Assembly (NCBI RefSeq): GCF_001854805.1
Contig: NZ_MBLO01000223.1
Span: 138,664-202,663 of the forward strand
From: Pseudofrankia coriaricola
GTDB taxonomy: Bacteria > Actinomycetota > Actinomycetes > Frankiales > Frankiaceae
Direction: 5' to 3'
Length of the DNA: 64,000 bases
Part shown: positions 46,511-55,525 of the stretch, piece after piece
Position numbering within the stretch: position 1 is the first letter of the stretch
How the letters are laid out: each line of letters starts with the position of its first letter
The notes under the pieces: generated by a model
Told to the model about the DNA's origin: nothing
Databases searched by the model: none
Seen by the model: only the letters and a program-made list of their open reading frames with translations
Made by a program: the position numbers and the translations under genes

Positions 46511-47041
46511 ATGGCTGAATCGAGCGGGCAGGATGCCGCTGCCTCGCCGGCCTCGCCGGGCGGGCCGTCGGCGCTGGGCAACCTGAATCGGCCCGAGTCC
46601 CCACCGCTGCGGCTGCTGCTCGGCGCGCAGTATGTGCTGCTCTACCTGATTTCGGTCGTGCTGTTGGCCGTGGGCGCCGGCGTGCTGTATCTCACGCTGG
46701 CCACCGTGCTGCACGGCAGCGGTTCCTGGACGGCACGTTTCGTCGTCGCCATCGAGGAACTGCTTCTCATTCTCATCATCGTGGAAATTCTGGTGACCAT
46801 CGAAACGAGACTCGAGGGCGGGCGGCTGCAACTCGAGCCGTTCATCATCGTCGGTATCATCGCGTTGGTGCGCCACGTACTGTCGGTCGTAGTCGTCCTG
46901 ACCATCCCGGAGACACCGGCGGAGAGTCGGCAGCGGCTGATTGAGTTGGCGGTCGACGCGGGGGCGGTCTTCGTCCTGATTGCCGCGCTGGCATTGGCTC
47001 GCTGGTCGCAGCGGCGATTCGACACCGGTGAGCCCGGGTAA
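46511..47041 (+). CDS. PsiE-family membrane protein
   Basis: This 176-residue protein has four hydrophobic segments: LLLGAQYVLLYLISVVLLAV, then AIEELLLILIIVEILVTIE, LEPFIIVGIIALVRHVLSVV, and VDAGAVFVLIAALALARW. The EELLLILIIVEILVTIE helix is the PsiE signature. E. coli PsiE is phosphate-starvation inducible, but the molecular role is unknown. The first ~30 residues are Ala/Pro/Ser-rich. The ATG at 46511 was chosen because upstream codons in frame are not protein-like. Confidence 0.82.
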   Translation: MAESSGQDAAASPASPGGPSALGNLNRPESPPLRLLLGAQYVLLYLISVVLLAVGAGVLYLTLATVLHGSGSWTARFVVAIEELLLILIIVEILVTIETRLEGGRLQLEPFIIVGIIALVRHVLSVVVVLTIPETPAESRQRLIELAVDAGAVFVLIAALALARWSQRRFDTGEPG

Positions 47042-47306
47042 CCGGGAGCGATTCCGGACCACCGATTTCACCCTGGGCCGCAAACCGCATATAGCGGGAT
47101 GACCTACCCCAGGGCAACGACAGCACGACCCGGCGGCCACGTTCCACGCCGCCGGTTCGCGGGCATATCCGTAGCGCATGGGCCGACTGCCAAGCGGGAA
47201 GGGGGCACCAGCCGTGGTCTGGACCGGGATCCGGACCCGAAACAGCGGACCGGGACGCGGACGGTTGACGACGGCCACGACGAGGACCGCCGGCGGCGAG
47301 CTGGCG

Positions 47307-47764
47307 GTGGTGCGGTGCGAGCGTTGCGGCCGGGCCAACCGGGTGCCTGCGGCCAGCGAGGGAATCCCGCGGCGCGGTCACTGCCACGCCCGCTACCCTG
47401 GGTCGTGGAGGCCGGCGAGCGGAAATTTCCTGAGCTCGCGGAGCAGGCGACCATTCCCATCCTGGTCGACCTGCGGGCGCCGTGGTACGGGCCGTGCAGG
47501 ATCGTCGGCCCGGCGCTGGAACAGGTCACTCGGAACCTCGCCGGCCGGCCGAAACTCGTCAAGGTGAATGTGGACGAGAACCCCCGCATCACGCAGCGAT
47601 TCTCGGCGCAGGCGATCCCAACCCTGCTGGTGTTGAACCGGGCCGCCGTCGTCGGCCGAAGGGCAGGTGCGGCACCGGCACCGGCATCGCGGGACCGGGT
47701 GGAAACGGTGATCGCCGCCGCGACCTCGACCGGGCCTCCTCGACCATCGGGAAGCGCTGCTTGA
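47307..47764 (+). pseudogene. Decayed thioredoxin 2-type gene
   Basis: The N-terminal zinc ribbon is in one frame (VVRCERCGRANRVPAASEG, but the second CxxC is reduced to RGHC). After a frameshift near 47390 the thioredoxin domain continues in another frame: PLPWVVEAGERKFPELAEQA, VDLRAPWYGPCRIVGPALEQ, KLVKVNVDENP, IPTLLVLNR. The active site WCGPC has become WYGPC. Loss of both a zinc ligand and a catalytic Cys plus the frameshift argues for decay rather than a sequencing slip. Confidence 0.82.
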
Positions 47765-47777
47765 TCGGAGTACCGCC

Positions 47778-49490
47778 GTGCTAATACCGGACCCGACCCA
47801 GCTGACCGAAACTCCGGATCTGCACGGCGCGTATCCACGGCTGTCGGCCGACCAGGTCAAGATCCTGGCCACCCGGGGTGAACGTCGCCACGTGCGCCGC
47901 GGACAAGTACTGATCCGGGAGGGCGAGCGGACCGACCAGTTCCTGGTCGTCCTGCGGGGCAAGGTGCTGGTGATCACGGGCTACGGCGGCGACGACGCGC
48001 GGGTAATCCGCGTGCACGGCCCAGGCCGCTTCCTCGGCGAACTCGGTCTCCTGGCGGGACAGGTCGCGTTCTCCACCGCGATGCCCGGCGAGGATGCAGA
48101 AGTCCTCGCGGTGCCGCTGGAGGCACTGACAGAAGTGGTGCAACGGGACACCGCGCTCGGCGATCTGATCGTACGTGCCTACTTCCTGCGCCGCGAGTTG
48201 CTCATCGGCATGGAAGCCGGTTTCCGGATCATCGGCTCCCACTACTGCGCGGACACCCGGCGGCTGCGAGAGTTCGCCGGCCGCAACCGGCTGCCGCACC
48301 GGTTCGTGGACCTGGAGCAGGACAGCGACGCGGACAAGGTCCTGCGAAGCCTTGGCCTCGGGCCAGCGGACACCCCGGTGGTGATCTGGCGGAAGGGACC
48401 GCAGGGGCTGGTGCTGCGTAACCCCAGCAACGCCGAACTGGCCCGGGCGATCGGCGTGACGGTGCTGCGTCCGGAGACGTCAGTGCGGGATCTGCTCGTG
48501 ATCGGGGCGGGACCGGCCGGGCTCGCAGCAGCCGTGTACGGGGCGTCGGAAGGTCTGGCCACGACGGCGCTGGACGCGATCGCCACCGGCGGTCAGGCGG
48601 GAACGTCCTCCCGGATCGAGAACTACCTGGGCTTCCCGGCCGGGATCTCCGGAGCGGAACTGGCCGAGCGGGCGGCCATCCAGGCACGAAGGTTCGGGGC
48701 GGAGATCAGCGTGCCGGCCGAGGCGGTTGCGCTGGTACCGGACGGTGAGCTGTACGTCGTCCCGGTGGACTGCGGCGGCCGGCGGATGGAGGTCGTCAGC
48801 CGGACCGTGGTGATCGCCACCGGTGCCCGGTACCGCAGGTTGGACGCGCCCGGCATCGGGGAGTTCGAGGGCACGTGCGTGCACTACGCGGCGACCCTGA
48901 TCGAGGCCAAGCTCTGCGCCCAGCGCCCGGTCGCGGTCGTCGGCGGCGGCAACTCCGCCGGGCAGGCCACAGTCTTCCTGGCGGAGATCGCACCGGTGGT
49001 TCACCTGGTGGCCCGCGAAGACGACCTCGGCGAAAACATGTCGCGCTACCTGGTGGACCGGATCAGGCGCCATCCCCGGGTCGTCGTCCACCCCCACAGC
49101 CGGGTAAGGCGGGCCGTGGGACACGGCTCGTTGGAGGCACTCGTCATCGAGGACGACCACTCCGGCGGACGGCGCTCGATACCCGCCGAGGTCCTCTTCG
49201 TCTTCATCGGCGCACAGCCGTGCACCCGCTGGCTCGCCGACACGGTCGCGCTGGACGACAGCGGCTTCATTCTGACCGGGGTGGACGCGGAGCCGGCCGC
49301 ACGTGGGGAGGTCTGGCAGCACCTCGACCGCCCGCCGCGCATATTGGAAACCAGCCGGCCCGGCGTCTTCGCCGTCGGAGACGTTCGACACGGCGCCGTC
49401 CGACGGGTCGCCTCAGCCGTCGGCGACGGTGCCACCGCCATCCGCATGCTGCACGAACACCTCGAACACACCGGAAGTCGGGCCTCCTGA
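47778..49490 (+). CDS. Cyclic-nucleotide-binding domain fused to thioredoxin reductase-like flavoprotein
   Basis: This 570-residue protein has an N-terminal cNMP/Crp-like sensor (~20-140: RGQVLIREGERTDQFLVVLR, GRFLGELGLLAG). A thioredoxin-like spacer (~145-230) and a TrxR-type FAD/NADPH module follow from ~240: LVIGAGPAGLAAAVYGASEG, TGGQAGTSSRIENYLGFPAG, VVGGGNSAGQATVFLAE. The place of the redox CxxC holds CVHYAAT with only one Cys, so it cannot act as an ordinary TrxR. FAD can still bind. It follows the broken thioredoxin gene by 13 nt. The architecture is known in actinobacteria; the electron acceptor is unknown. Confidence 0.9.
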   Translation: MLIPDPTQLTETPDLHGAYPRLSADQVKILATRGERRHVRRGQVLIREGERTDQFLVVLRGKVLVITGYGGDDARVIRVHGPGRFLGELGLLAGQVAFSTAMPGEDAEVLAVPLEALTEVVQRDTALGDLIVRAYFLRRELLIGMEAGFRIIGSHYCADTRRLREFAGRNRLPHRFVDLEQDSDADKVLRSLGLGPADTPVVIWRKGPQGLVLRNPSNAELARAIGVTVLRPETSVRDLLVIGAGPAGLAAAVYGASEGLATTALDAIATGGQAGTSSRIENYLGFPAGISGAELAERAAIQARRFGAEISVPAEAVALVPDGELYVVPVDCGGRRMEVVSRTVVIATGARYRRLDAPGIGEFEGTCVHYAATLIEAKLCAQRPVAVVGGGNSAGQATVFLAEIAPVVHLVAREDDLGENMSRYLVDRIRRHPRVVVHPHSRVRRAVGHGSLEALVIEDDHSGGRRSIPAEVLFVFIGAQPCTRWLADTVALDDSGFILTGVDAEPAARGEVWQHLDRPPRILETSRPGVFAVGDVRHGAVRRVASAVGDGATAIRMLHEHLEHTGSRAS

Positions 49491-49494
49491 CGCC

Positions 49495-49679
49495 CTGTAC
49501 GGAACGTTGCGGGTGTCGTCGACAGTGTGCGGGAGGGTGGTTGGTGGCTTCGGCGACGAGGTCGGGATCGACGGCGTCCATGAGTCTGGCGCCGAGGACC
49601 CGGGCGGCGGAGCGTAGGACCCGCAGGATCGCGACGGTGATGGCCAGGCCGACGACGGGATCAGCCCAGGGCCACTCGC
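49495..49679 (-). pseudogene. Fragment of a CDF (cation diffusion facilitator) gene
   Basis: The minus strand reads WPWADPVVGLAITVAILRVL, RSAARVLGARLMDAVDPDLV, AEATN, the fifth/sixth-helix region of CDF transporters. A frameshift near 49540 continues as LPHTVDDTRNVPYR, matching the TPGVRDV segment of the cytoplasmic domain. It is cut off at the end of the flavoprotein gene. The metal-binding histidines are missing. Confidence 0.75.
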
Positions 49680-49682
49680 TGG

Positions 49683-50050
49683 GTTCGACACGTCCCATAA
49701 CCGCACGGCGCCCTCGCCACTGCCGACCGCGAGGGTGCGGCTGTCGGACGAGAACACGACCGCGTTCACCAGGTCGATGGGGCCGGTCAGCGGCTTGCCA
49801 AGCGGCATGGCTGTGGTGATCGCACCGCCAGGTCCCGCCGAGGCCGTCGCCGAGTGGCCAGCCGGCTGCCTGGCCGTGGGGGTCGCGTCACCCGCGCCCG
49901 GTGAAGCCGTCAGCGCGTGGGCGGCTGGCGTTTCACCCCCCGTGCCGCCGCCGCTGGTCAGGACGACCGTCGTCACCACGGTGGCGAGCACGACGGTGAC
50001 AGCGGCGGCGAGGGGCGGCGGTAAGCCCTCGGCGGCGGCTGCGTCGTGGC
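49683..50050 (-). pseudogene. Fragment of a WD40-repeat membrane protein gene
   Basis: A transmembrane stretch (AAAVTVVLATVVTTVVLTSG) and a Pro/Ala/Thr-rich linker lead to one WD-type blade: LVNAVVFSSDSRTLAVGSGE, GAVRLWDVSNP. Full proteins of this kind carry many blades. Right after the first blade the sequence switches to the CDF fragment at about 49680. The 5' part (to ~50300) is protein-like only in patches, with frame changes. Confidence 0.65.
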
Positions 50051-50314
50051 CGGGCCGTGGGCACAGAAGCCGGCGACGAGGGGTGGTCCAGCGCCGGTCC
50101 CTGCGCGGCGAGCCGCGTCATGACCGTGTCGGTCGGCGTCGGCCCGTGCGCCTCGACAGGCGCCCGCTCCGCGTGAAGGGGTGGCGACGGCGGCGCCCAG
50201 GCCGTGTCCAGCGGCGCGCGGCGCGTCCCGAGCGGCGGTGTCGGTCCCGACCCGCCTGGAGTCGGCGGAAGGGATCCGCCGGAGGCCGGCCGCGTCATGA
50301 CGACGTGTCGACGT

Positions 50315-50983
50315 TCAGGCCTCGGGCGGGGCGCCGCCGGTCGTTTCCTCCGGTTCGGTCAGCGCCGCCCGCCAGCCGCGGACGAACCCGTCGACGACCA
50401 GGTCGATGCCGCCGGGAATGCCATACAGACGTAGGTAGGAGAGCATCTCGAACTCGGCGATCAGGCGGCACGCCCGGACCCGCGCCGAAAGCTGACCCAG
50501 CATCGGGTTCTGGCGACGCAGATAGCCGGCCAGCGCGTCCAGGCTCGCCACCATGTAGTCGCCGCCGCGGCTGTCCACCGCCGGCTCCAGGGCCATGACC
50601 TGCTGTACGACGACCCGCTCGGGGCTCGCCGGGTACCAGATCTCGATCGCCCGCCGAATCCACGCGCGCAGCTCAGAGGCGGTCGGCTCCTCGAGCGCGA
50701 ACAAGGCGCCGAACAGCTCGTCGACCTCGGCCTGCTTGCGCTCGACCAGCTCCAGCACCACGTCGGCCTTCGACGGGAAGTACTGGTAGAACGTCTGTCG
50801 ACTGGCGCCCGCGGCCTGGGCGATGTCCTCGACGGTCGCCGACGCGTAGCCGAGGTCGACGATCACCTGGACCGCGGCGTCGAGAAGAAGCTGGCGAGTG
50901 AGCTGCTTCTGGCGCGCCCGCAGGCTCCCGGCCCCCGGAGCCTCCCGGTCCGTGCCTGGCATCGCACCTCGACTGTCGTCCAA
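50315..50983 (-). CDS. TetR/AcrR-family transcriptional regulator
   Basis: This 222-residue regulator has its HTH at ~27-75 (LTRQLLLDAAVQVIVDLGYA, ATVEDIAQAAGASRQTFYQY, FPSKADVVLELV). The C-terminal domain is TetR_C-like with no specific class visible. A Met at codon 8 is an alternative start. It stands 50 nt downstream of the livF stop on the same strand, so it may be the last gene of the transport unit and regulate it or the polyketide genes beyond. Confidence 0.9.
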   Translation of the reverse strand: MDDSRGAMPGTDREAPGAGSLRARQKQLTRQLLLDAAVQVIVDLGYASATVEDIAQAAGASRQTFYQYFPSKADVVLELVERKQAEVDELFGALFALEEPTASELRAWIRRAIEIWYPASPERVVVQQVMALEPAVDSRGGDYMVASLDALAGYLRRQNPMLGQLSARVRACRLIAEFEMLSYLRLYGIPGGIDLVVDGFVRGWRAALTEPEETTGGAPPEA

Positions 50984-51033
50984 AGCCGCCGTCGGGGAAG
51001 GACCTGCTCCGGTCGTCCCACGCCGGCAGAACC

Positions 51034-51771
51034 CTACCCGACCGCGCTCGCCGGTGCGGAGCGCGTGCCGCTTAGATAGGCCCGCGCCAGACGGGCAGGG
51101 TCGTCGAGCAAAGCGGCCGCCGCCCCGGCCATGACGATCTCCCCGTGCACCATGACGACCGCACGGTCGGCCGCGCCGAGTGCCAGCGCGACGTGCTGCT
51201 CGACCAGGATGACGCTCGCGGCGGTGCCGATGACGATGCGGCGGATCGTCGTCAGCAGCCGCTCGGTCACCAGCGGGGCGAGCCCCAGGCTCAGCTCGTC
51301 GATCAGCAGGACCTTCGGGCGCTGCGCCAGCGCTCGGCCGATCGCGAGCATCTGCTGCTCCCCACCCGAGAGCATGCCCGCGGCGACGTCGAGGCGGGGG
51401 CTCAGCTCCGGGAAGTAGCCGAGGACCTCCTCCAGGCCGAGGCCACCCCGCCGCGCCGCGAGGCGAAGGTGCTGCCGGGCGGTCAGGCCGCCGAACAGTG
51501 CCCGGTCGTCCGGCACGAGCACGAGTCCGCGCCGGGACCGGGCCGCCGGGCCGAGCCGGCTGACGTCCTCGCCGGGGTCGCCCAGCCGGACGGTGCCGCC
51601 GAGGCCGGGCAGCAGCCCGGCCAGCGTGGCCAGGGTCGTAGTCTTCCCCGCGCCGTTCGGCCCGAGGACGGCGAGGATCTCGCCCGTGCCGACCTCCAGC
51701 GACACCCGGTGAACGACGGGCCGGCCGGCGTGGCCGGCGGACAGGTCCCGGCAGGACAGCGCGCTGCTCAC
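51034..51771 (-). CDS. LivF-type ABC transporter ATP-binding protein
   Basis: This 245-residue ATPase shows Walker A GPNGAGKTTTL, Q-loop LVLVPDDRALFGGLT, signature LSGGEQQMLAIGRAL, Walker B VLLIDELSLGLAP and H-loop VEQHVALAL, the LivF pattern. The GTG at 51771 overlaps the upstream fusion gene by 4 nt (GTGA). Although the frame stays open far upstream, that part runs out of frame through the fusion gene and is not coding. Partner of LivHMG below. Confidence 0.93.
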   Translation of the reverse strand: MSSALSCRDLSAGHAGRPVVHRVSLEVGTGEILAVLGPNGAGKTTTLATLAGLLPGLGGTVRLGDPGEDVSRLGPAARSRRGLVLVPDDRALFGGLTARQHLRLAARRGGLGLEEVLGYFPELSPRLDVAAGMLSGGEQQMLAIGRALAQRPKVLLIDELSLGLAPLVTERLLTTIRRIVIGTAASVILVEQHVALALGAADRAVVMVHGEIVMAGAAAALLDDPARLARAYLSGTRSAPASAVG

Positions 51772-54731
51772 GGCGTCTCCGCCTCCCGGGCGCCGGGCAC
51801 GGACCCGCCGGCCGTGAACCCGACCGGTGCCGGCTCGTCGTCGGCCGTCGGCCGGCCCGCGTCCCGCGGCTCGTCGCCGGCCGGTGAGCCGCCGCTGGCC
51901 GAGGGATGGCCGACGGCCGGCGGCAGGTCGCCGCCGCCGTGGTCCGGCGCGCCGAGATAGGCGGCCGCGACCCGCGGGTCGCGCTGGATCTCGGCCGGCG
52001 TGCCCACGGCGATCAGCTCGCCGAGGTCCAGGACGCAGACACGGTCGCAGAGGCTCATCACGAAGCTCATGTCGTGGTCGACCAGGAGCATCGCGACCCC
52101 TGCCGCGCGGACCACCCGCAGCCGGTCGGCGAGCCAGTCGCTCTCCCCGCTGTCGAGCCCGGCCGCCGGCTCGTCCAGCAACAGCAGATCCGGAGCGCCG
52201 GCCAGCGCCCGGGCCACGGCGACGAGCTGGCGCCGGCCCTGAGACAGCTCCGCGACGGGCCGGTGCCGGACATCCCCGAGGTCCAGCAGGGCGAGCACGC
52301 GGCCCACAGCGGACGTGCCGTCGGCGGCGGTGACGCGCGCCGGGTCGTGGCCGCGCCGGTCGGCCTCGGTCCCGACCAGGACGTTCTCCTCCACGGTCAG
52401 GTCCGGGTAGAGCTCCTGGTGCTGGAAGGTCCGCCCGAGGCCGAGGCGGGCCCGGCGGAAGGGCGGTTGACGGTCGAGGGGCCGACCGCCCAGCCGAACC
52501 GAGCCGACCGAGCGGGAGAACCCGGTGACCGCGTCGATCAGCGAGGTCTTGCCCGCCCCGTTGGAGCCGATGAGGCCGACGATCTCGCCCGTCCGGACCG
52601 CCAGCGAGACGCCACGCACGGCGGCGACCCCGCCGTAACGAACGGTGATCCCGTCGATGGCCATGACCATCGTCCGCTCGGCCGGAGCCGGCGCGGGGGG
52701 TGGCGCCGCCGCCGGCGGCCGGGCGGGACCGTCGAGGCCCGCGGTCGCGGCCCGCCGGGGCGCATCGGCGTCGCCGGCCCGGCGCCGGACGACGGGCAGG
52801 GCGGCCAGCGCCCGGTGCCAACCGTCGTGCAGGCCGCCCGCGAGGCCCTCGGGATTGCGTACCACCGTCACCAGCACACCGATCGCACTGAGCGTGTAGT
52901 ACCACTCGCCGAGCGAGATCACCTGGTCGAGGGCGACGTAGAGCACGCCGCCGGCGGCCATGACCCCGGCGAGCAGGCCGCCGGTGATCGACGAGACTCC
53001 CGCCAGGTAGACGGTGGCGAACAGCGCCAGCCCGGTGAGAGGGTCGAACGAGGCGGGGCTCGCCATCGAGTACTGGTAGGCCAGCAGCGCGCCACCGAGG
53101 CCGGCGATGAAGGCGCCGATCCCGAACGCCACCATCTTCGTACGGGCCACGTCGATGCCGGAGGCCGCGGCCGAGCGCTCGTTGGCCCGAACGGCGAGCA
53201 TGGCCGCGCCGAGGCGGCTGGTCCGCAGCCGTGCGACGCCCAGGGCCACGACGAGCAGCGCGACGACGCAAACGATCCCGAAGGCCACCGTCGGATAGGC
53301 GCGGCCGGTGCCGGCGCCGAGGTCGAGGCCGAGAAGGGTCGGCTCGGCGACCGGGGGCTGGCCCTGCGGATCGCGCGCCAGTGTCGGGTTCTGGAACCAG
53401 ACCGCCTCCAGCACGACGGCGAGCGCCAGGGTGACCGCCGCGACGGGCAGGCCGCGCACGCGCAGCGCCGGCAGGCCGACGACGACGCCGACGACGGCCG
53501 CCATGGCGGCGGCGAGCAGCGGCGCGACCGGGAACGGCACGTGCCAGCTGGTGGTGGCCAGGCTCACCCCGTAGGCACCGCCGCCGGCCAGCGTGAGCTG
53601 GGCCAGCGAGACCTGGCCGGCGTAGCCCATGACCACCACCAGCGACAGGGCGATCAGGGCGTAGATCAGGCTGGTGATCACCGAGGCCCGCGTCCCGCCG
53701 TTCGTGAAGACGAGCAGGACCAGCGCGGCGACGACGCCGACGGCGGCCGCCGGCAGCGGGCTGCGCGGGCGCGGCGCGCGGCCCAGAGTTCGCTGTGCCA
53801 GGGCGCCCCGCGTCGGTAGCGGCCGGCCCCGGACCAGCAGGTAGCCGAGGATGACGACGAGAGGCACCAGCTCGGCCGGCCCGCGCTGCAGCGCCCAGGA
53901 GTGCTGAGCCTGCAGGAACGTGAGCTCGGACTGCACCATGCCGATGCCGAGCCCGGCGAGGATGGCCGGCGGGATCAGCGAGAATCCGCCGACCATCGCG
54001 GCGGCGAGCGCCGGGACGATGAACAGCGTGTAGGACACGGCGGACAGCGGCACGATCGGCGCGATCAGGATGCCGCCCAGACCGGCGACGACCGCGCTGA
54101 TCATTGCGCTTGCCAGCGCGATCCGGTCCGGCGACAGGCCCGTGACCAGTGCGCCCTTCTCGGACTCGGCGCTGGCCCTGGCGGCCAGGCCGAAGATCGT
54201 GTACCGGAAGCCGGCGACGACCGTGCCCGCGATCAGACACACGGCGACGGCGAACGCGATCCGGTCCTGCGGGATCGAGACCCCGCCAACCACGAAGCGC
54301 CCGCGCGGCAGGATCGGATCGACCCGGACGGGCTCGTTGCCGACGCGGGCGGCCAGCACCGCCTGGATGAGCACCATCGCGCCGATCGAAGCGACCATCG
54401 TCGTCGTCGCGGGGGCGGCGCGCAGCGGCCGGAAGACCGCCAGGTGCAGCAGGCCGCCGAGCACGGCCGCGACGAGCAGCGCCACCGCCATGCTCGCGGC
54501 CACCGGCAGGCCGCGGCCGAAGCCGACCGTGGCATCGACCCCCGGTATCGGCACCAGAAGACTGCCCTGGCGGAGGAACGCATAGGTGTAGGCGGCGTAG
54601 AGCCCGATGGCGGCGACGGCGAAGTTCACCACGCCGGAGCTGCGGTAGGTGACGACCAGGGCCAACGCGACGGCGGCGAAGACCGCCCCGTTCCCCACGC
54701 CCAACAACAGGAACCCGAGATGATTCACCAT
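51768..54731 (-). CDS. LivH-LivM-LivG fusion (second copy of this architecture)
   Basis: This 987-residue protein has a LivH-like permease (~1-310; YRSSGVVNFAVAAIGLYAAY), a LivM-like permease (~335-620; MGYAGQVSLAQLTLAGGGAY; RLGAAMLAVRANERSAAAS) and a LivG-like ATPase (~685-925). The ATPase has Walker A GSNGAGKTS, signature LSQGRRQLVAVARAL and Walker B LLLLDEPAAG. A Gly/Pro/Asp-rich tail of ~55 residues follows. It shares architecture with the protein at 9981-12848 but is not a close copy. Leftward transport unit with livF and the lipoprotein at 55526. Confidence 0.93.
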   Translation of the reverse strand: MVNHLGFLLLGVGNGAVFAAVALALVVTYRSSGVVNFAVAAIGLYAAYTYAFLRQGSLLVPIPGVDATVGFGRGLPVAASMAVALLVAAVLGGLLHLAVFRPLRAAPATTTMVASIGAMVLIQAVLAARVGNEPVRVDPILPRGRFVVGGVSIPQDRIAFAVAVCLIAGTVVAGFRYTIFGLAARASAESEKGALVTGLSPDRIALASAMISAVVAGLGGILIAPIVPLSAVSYTLFIVPALAAAMVGGFSLIPPAILAGLGIGMVQSELTFLQAQHSWALQRGPAELVPLVVILGYLLVRGRPLPTRGALAQRTLGRAPRPRSPLPAAAVGVVAALVLLVFTNGGTRASVITSLIYALIALSLVVVMGYAGQVSLAQLTLAGGGAYGVSLATTSWHVPFPVAPLLAAAMAAVVGVVVGLPALRVRGLPVAAVTLALAVVLEAVWFQNPTLARDPQGQPPVAEPTLLGLDLGAGTGRAYPTVAFGIVCVVALLVVALGVARLRTSRLGAAMLAVRANERSAAASGIDVARTKMVAFGIGAFIAGLGGALLAYQYSMASPASFDPLTGLALFATVYLAGVSSITGGLLAGVMAAGGVLYVALDQVISLGEWYYTLSAIGVLVTVVRNPEGLAGGLHDGWHRALAALPVVRRRAGDADAPRRAATAGLDGPARPPAAAPPPAPAPAERTMVMAIDGITVRYGGVAAVRGVSLAVRTGEIVGLIGSNGAGKTSLIDAVTGFSRSVGSVRLGGRPLDRQPPFRRARLGLGRTFQHQELYPDLTVEENVLVGTEADRRGHDPARVTAADGTSAVGRVLALLDLGDVRHRPVAELSQGRRQLVAVARALAGAPDLLLLDEPAAGLDSGESDWLADRLRVVRAAGVAMLLVDHDMSFVMSLCDRVCVLDLGELIAVGTPAEIQRDPRVAAAYLGAPDHGGGDLPPAVGHPSASGGSPAGDEPRDAGRPTADDEPAPVGFTAGGSVPGAREAETP

Positions 54732-54800
54732 CGCCCCCGGTCGGCTGCCGGTGCCCGGGGGCAGCGCGGGCGGGACGGTTCGGTCGCCACGGCCTGCGCC

Positions 54801-55433
54801 CTAGCCTTCCCGTACTTCCCGGTGGATCACGTCGCAGCTCCAGAACCTCGGCACGCCGATGATCAGCGGGGCGATCGCGGCGGAGAGCTCCTCGCTGGTC
54901 GACGTCGCCATCGTCGCCACCATCGACTCGTACGAATCGAACTCGAGGATCGTGAAGAAATGCTCGGGATCATCGCGGTCGACGATCGTGTGACCGGTGC
55001 GGAAGAGGACGTCCCGCTCGCTTGGGTCGAGCTTCTCGAGGTAGTCGGTGTCCAGGCGCCGCAGCTCCTCGATGTCCCTGGTCCGGATCTCGATGATCTG
55101 CGTGAACGTGCGCTCCACCGTTTGGTCGCCGATCGACTCGCGGTGCAGGACGTCCCCGTTGCAGAACTTCGGCTCGCCGATGATGAGCGGTGCTATGGCG
55201 GCCGACAGCTGGTGACTGGTCTCGGTGGCCATCGTGACCACCATCGACTCGTAGGAGTCGAATTCGAGGATCGTGAAGAAGTGCGTGGGGTCATCGCGGT
55301 CCACGGCGGTGTGCCCGCGGCGGAACAGGGTGGTGCGTTCCTCCGGCCCGAGGCTCTCCAGATAGTCGGCGTCCAGCCTGGTCAGTTCCTCGATGTGCTC
55401 CGTGTGTATTTCTATGAGCTGCGTGAAGCGCAT
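54801..55433 (-). CDS. Protein of two near-identical dimeric alpha-beta-barrel-like domains
   Basis: This 210-residue protein is an internal duplication: residues 1-99 and 108-206 align without gaps and agree at 73 of 99 positions. Each half holds FTQxIEIxTxxIEEL, DRDDPxHFFTILEFDSYESM and ATxTSxxLSAAIAPLIIG. The pattern recalls ferredoxin-like stress-responsive barrels such as antibiotic biosynthesis monooxygenase or EthD-like proteins, but the family is not certain. A fused pair could mimic the usual homodimer. It lies between the transport genes and their binding protein. Confidence 0.75.
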   Translation of the reverse strand: MRFTQLIEIHTEHIEELTRLDADYLESLGPEERTTLFRRGHTAVDRDDPTHFFTILEFDSYESMVVTMATETSHQLSAAIAPLIIGEPKFCNGDVLHRESIGDQTVERTFTQIIEIRTRDIEELRRLDTDYLEKLDPSERDVLFRTGHTIVDRDDPEHFFTILEFDSYESMVATMATSTSEELSAAIAPLIIGVPRFWSCDVIHREVREG

Positions 55434-55525
55434 TCATACTCCCAGCGGCCGCGCGATAAGGAGAGCTCGTCAGAAGGGCGTTGCCCGAAGGGCGTCGTTC
55501 GAGGTGCCAGCCCGCCCGGGCCCGG

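Noticed and set aside
51906..53819. 637-codon plus-strand frame over the second LivHMG fusion
   Set aside because: Shadow of the minus-strand gene, no domain recognisable.
51772..54240. Upstream extension of the livF frame
   Set aside because: Runs out of frame through the fusion gene; GTG at 51771 with GTGA overlap gives the normal LivF length.
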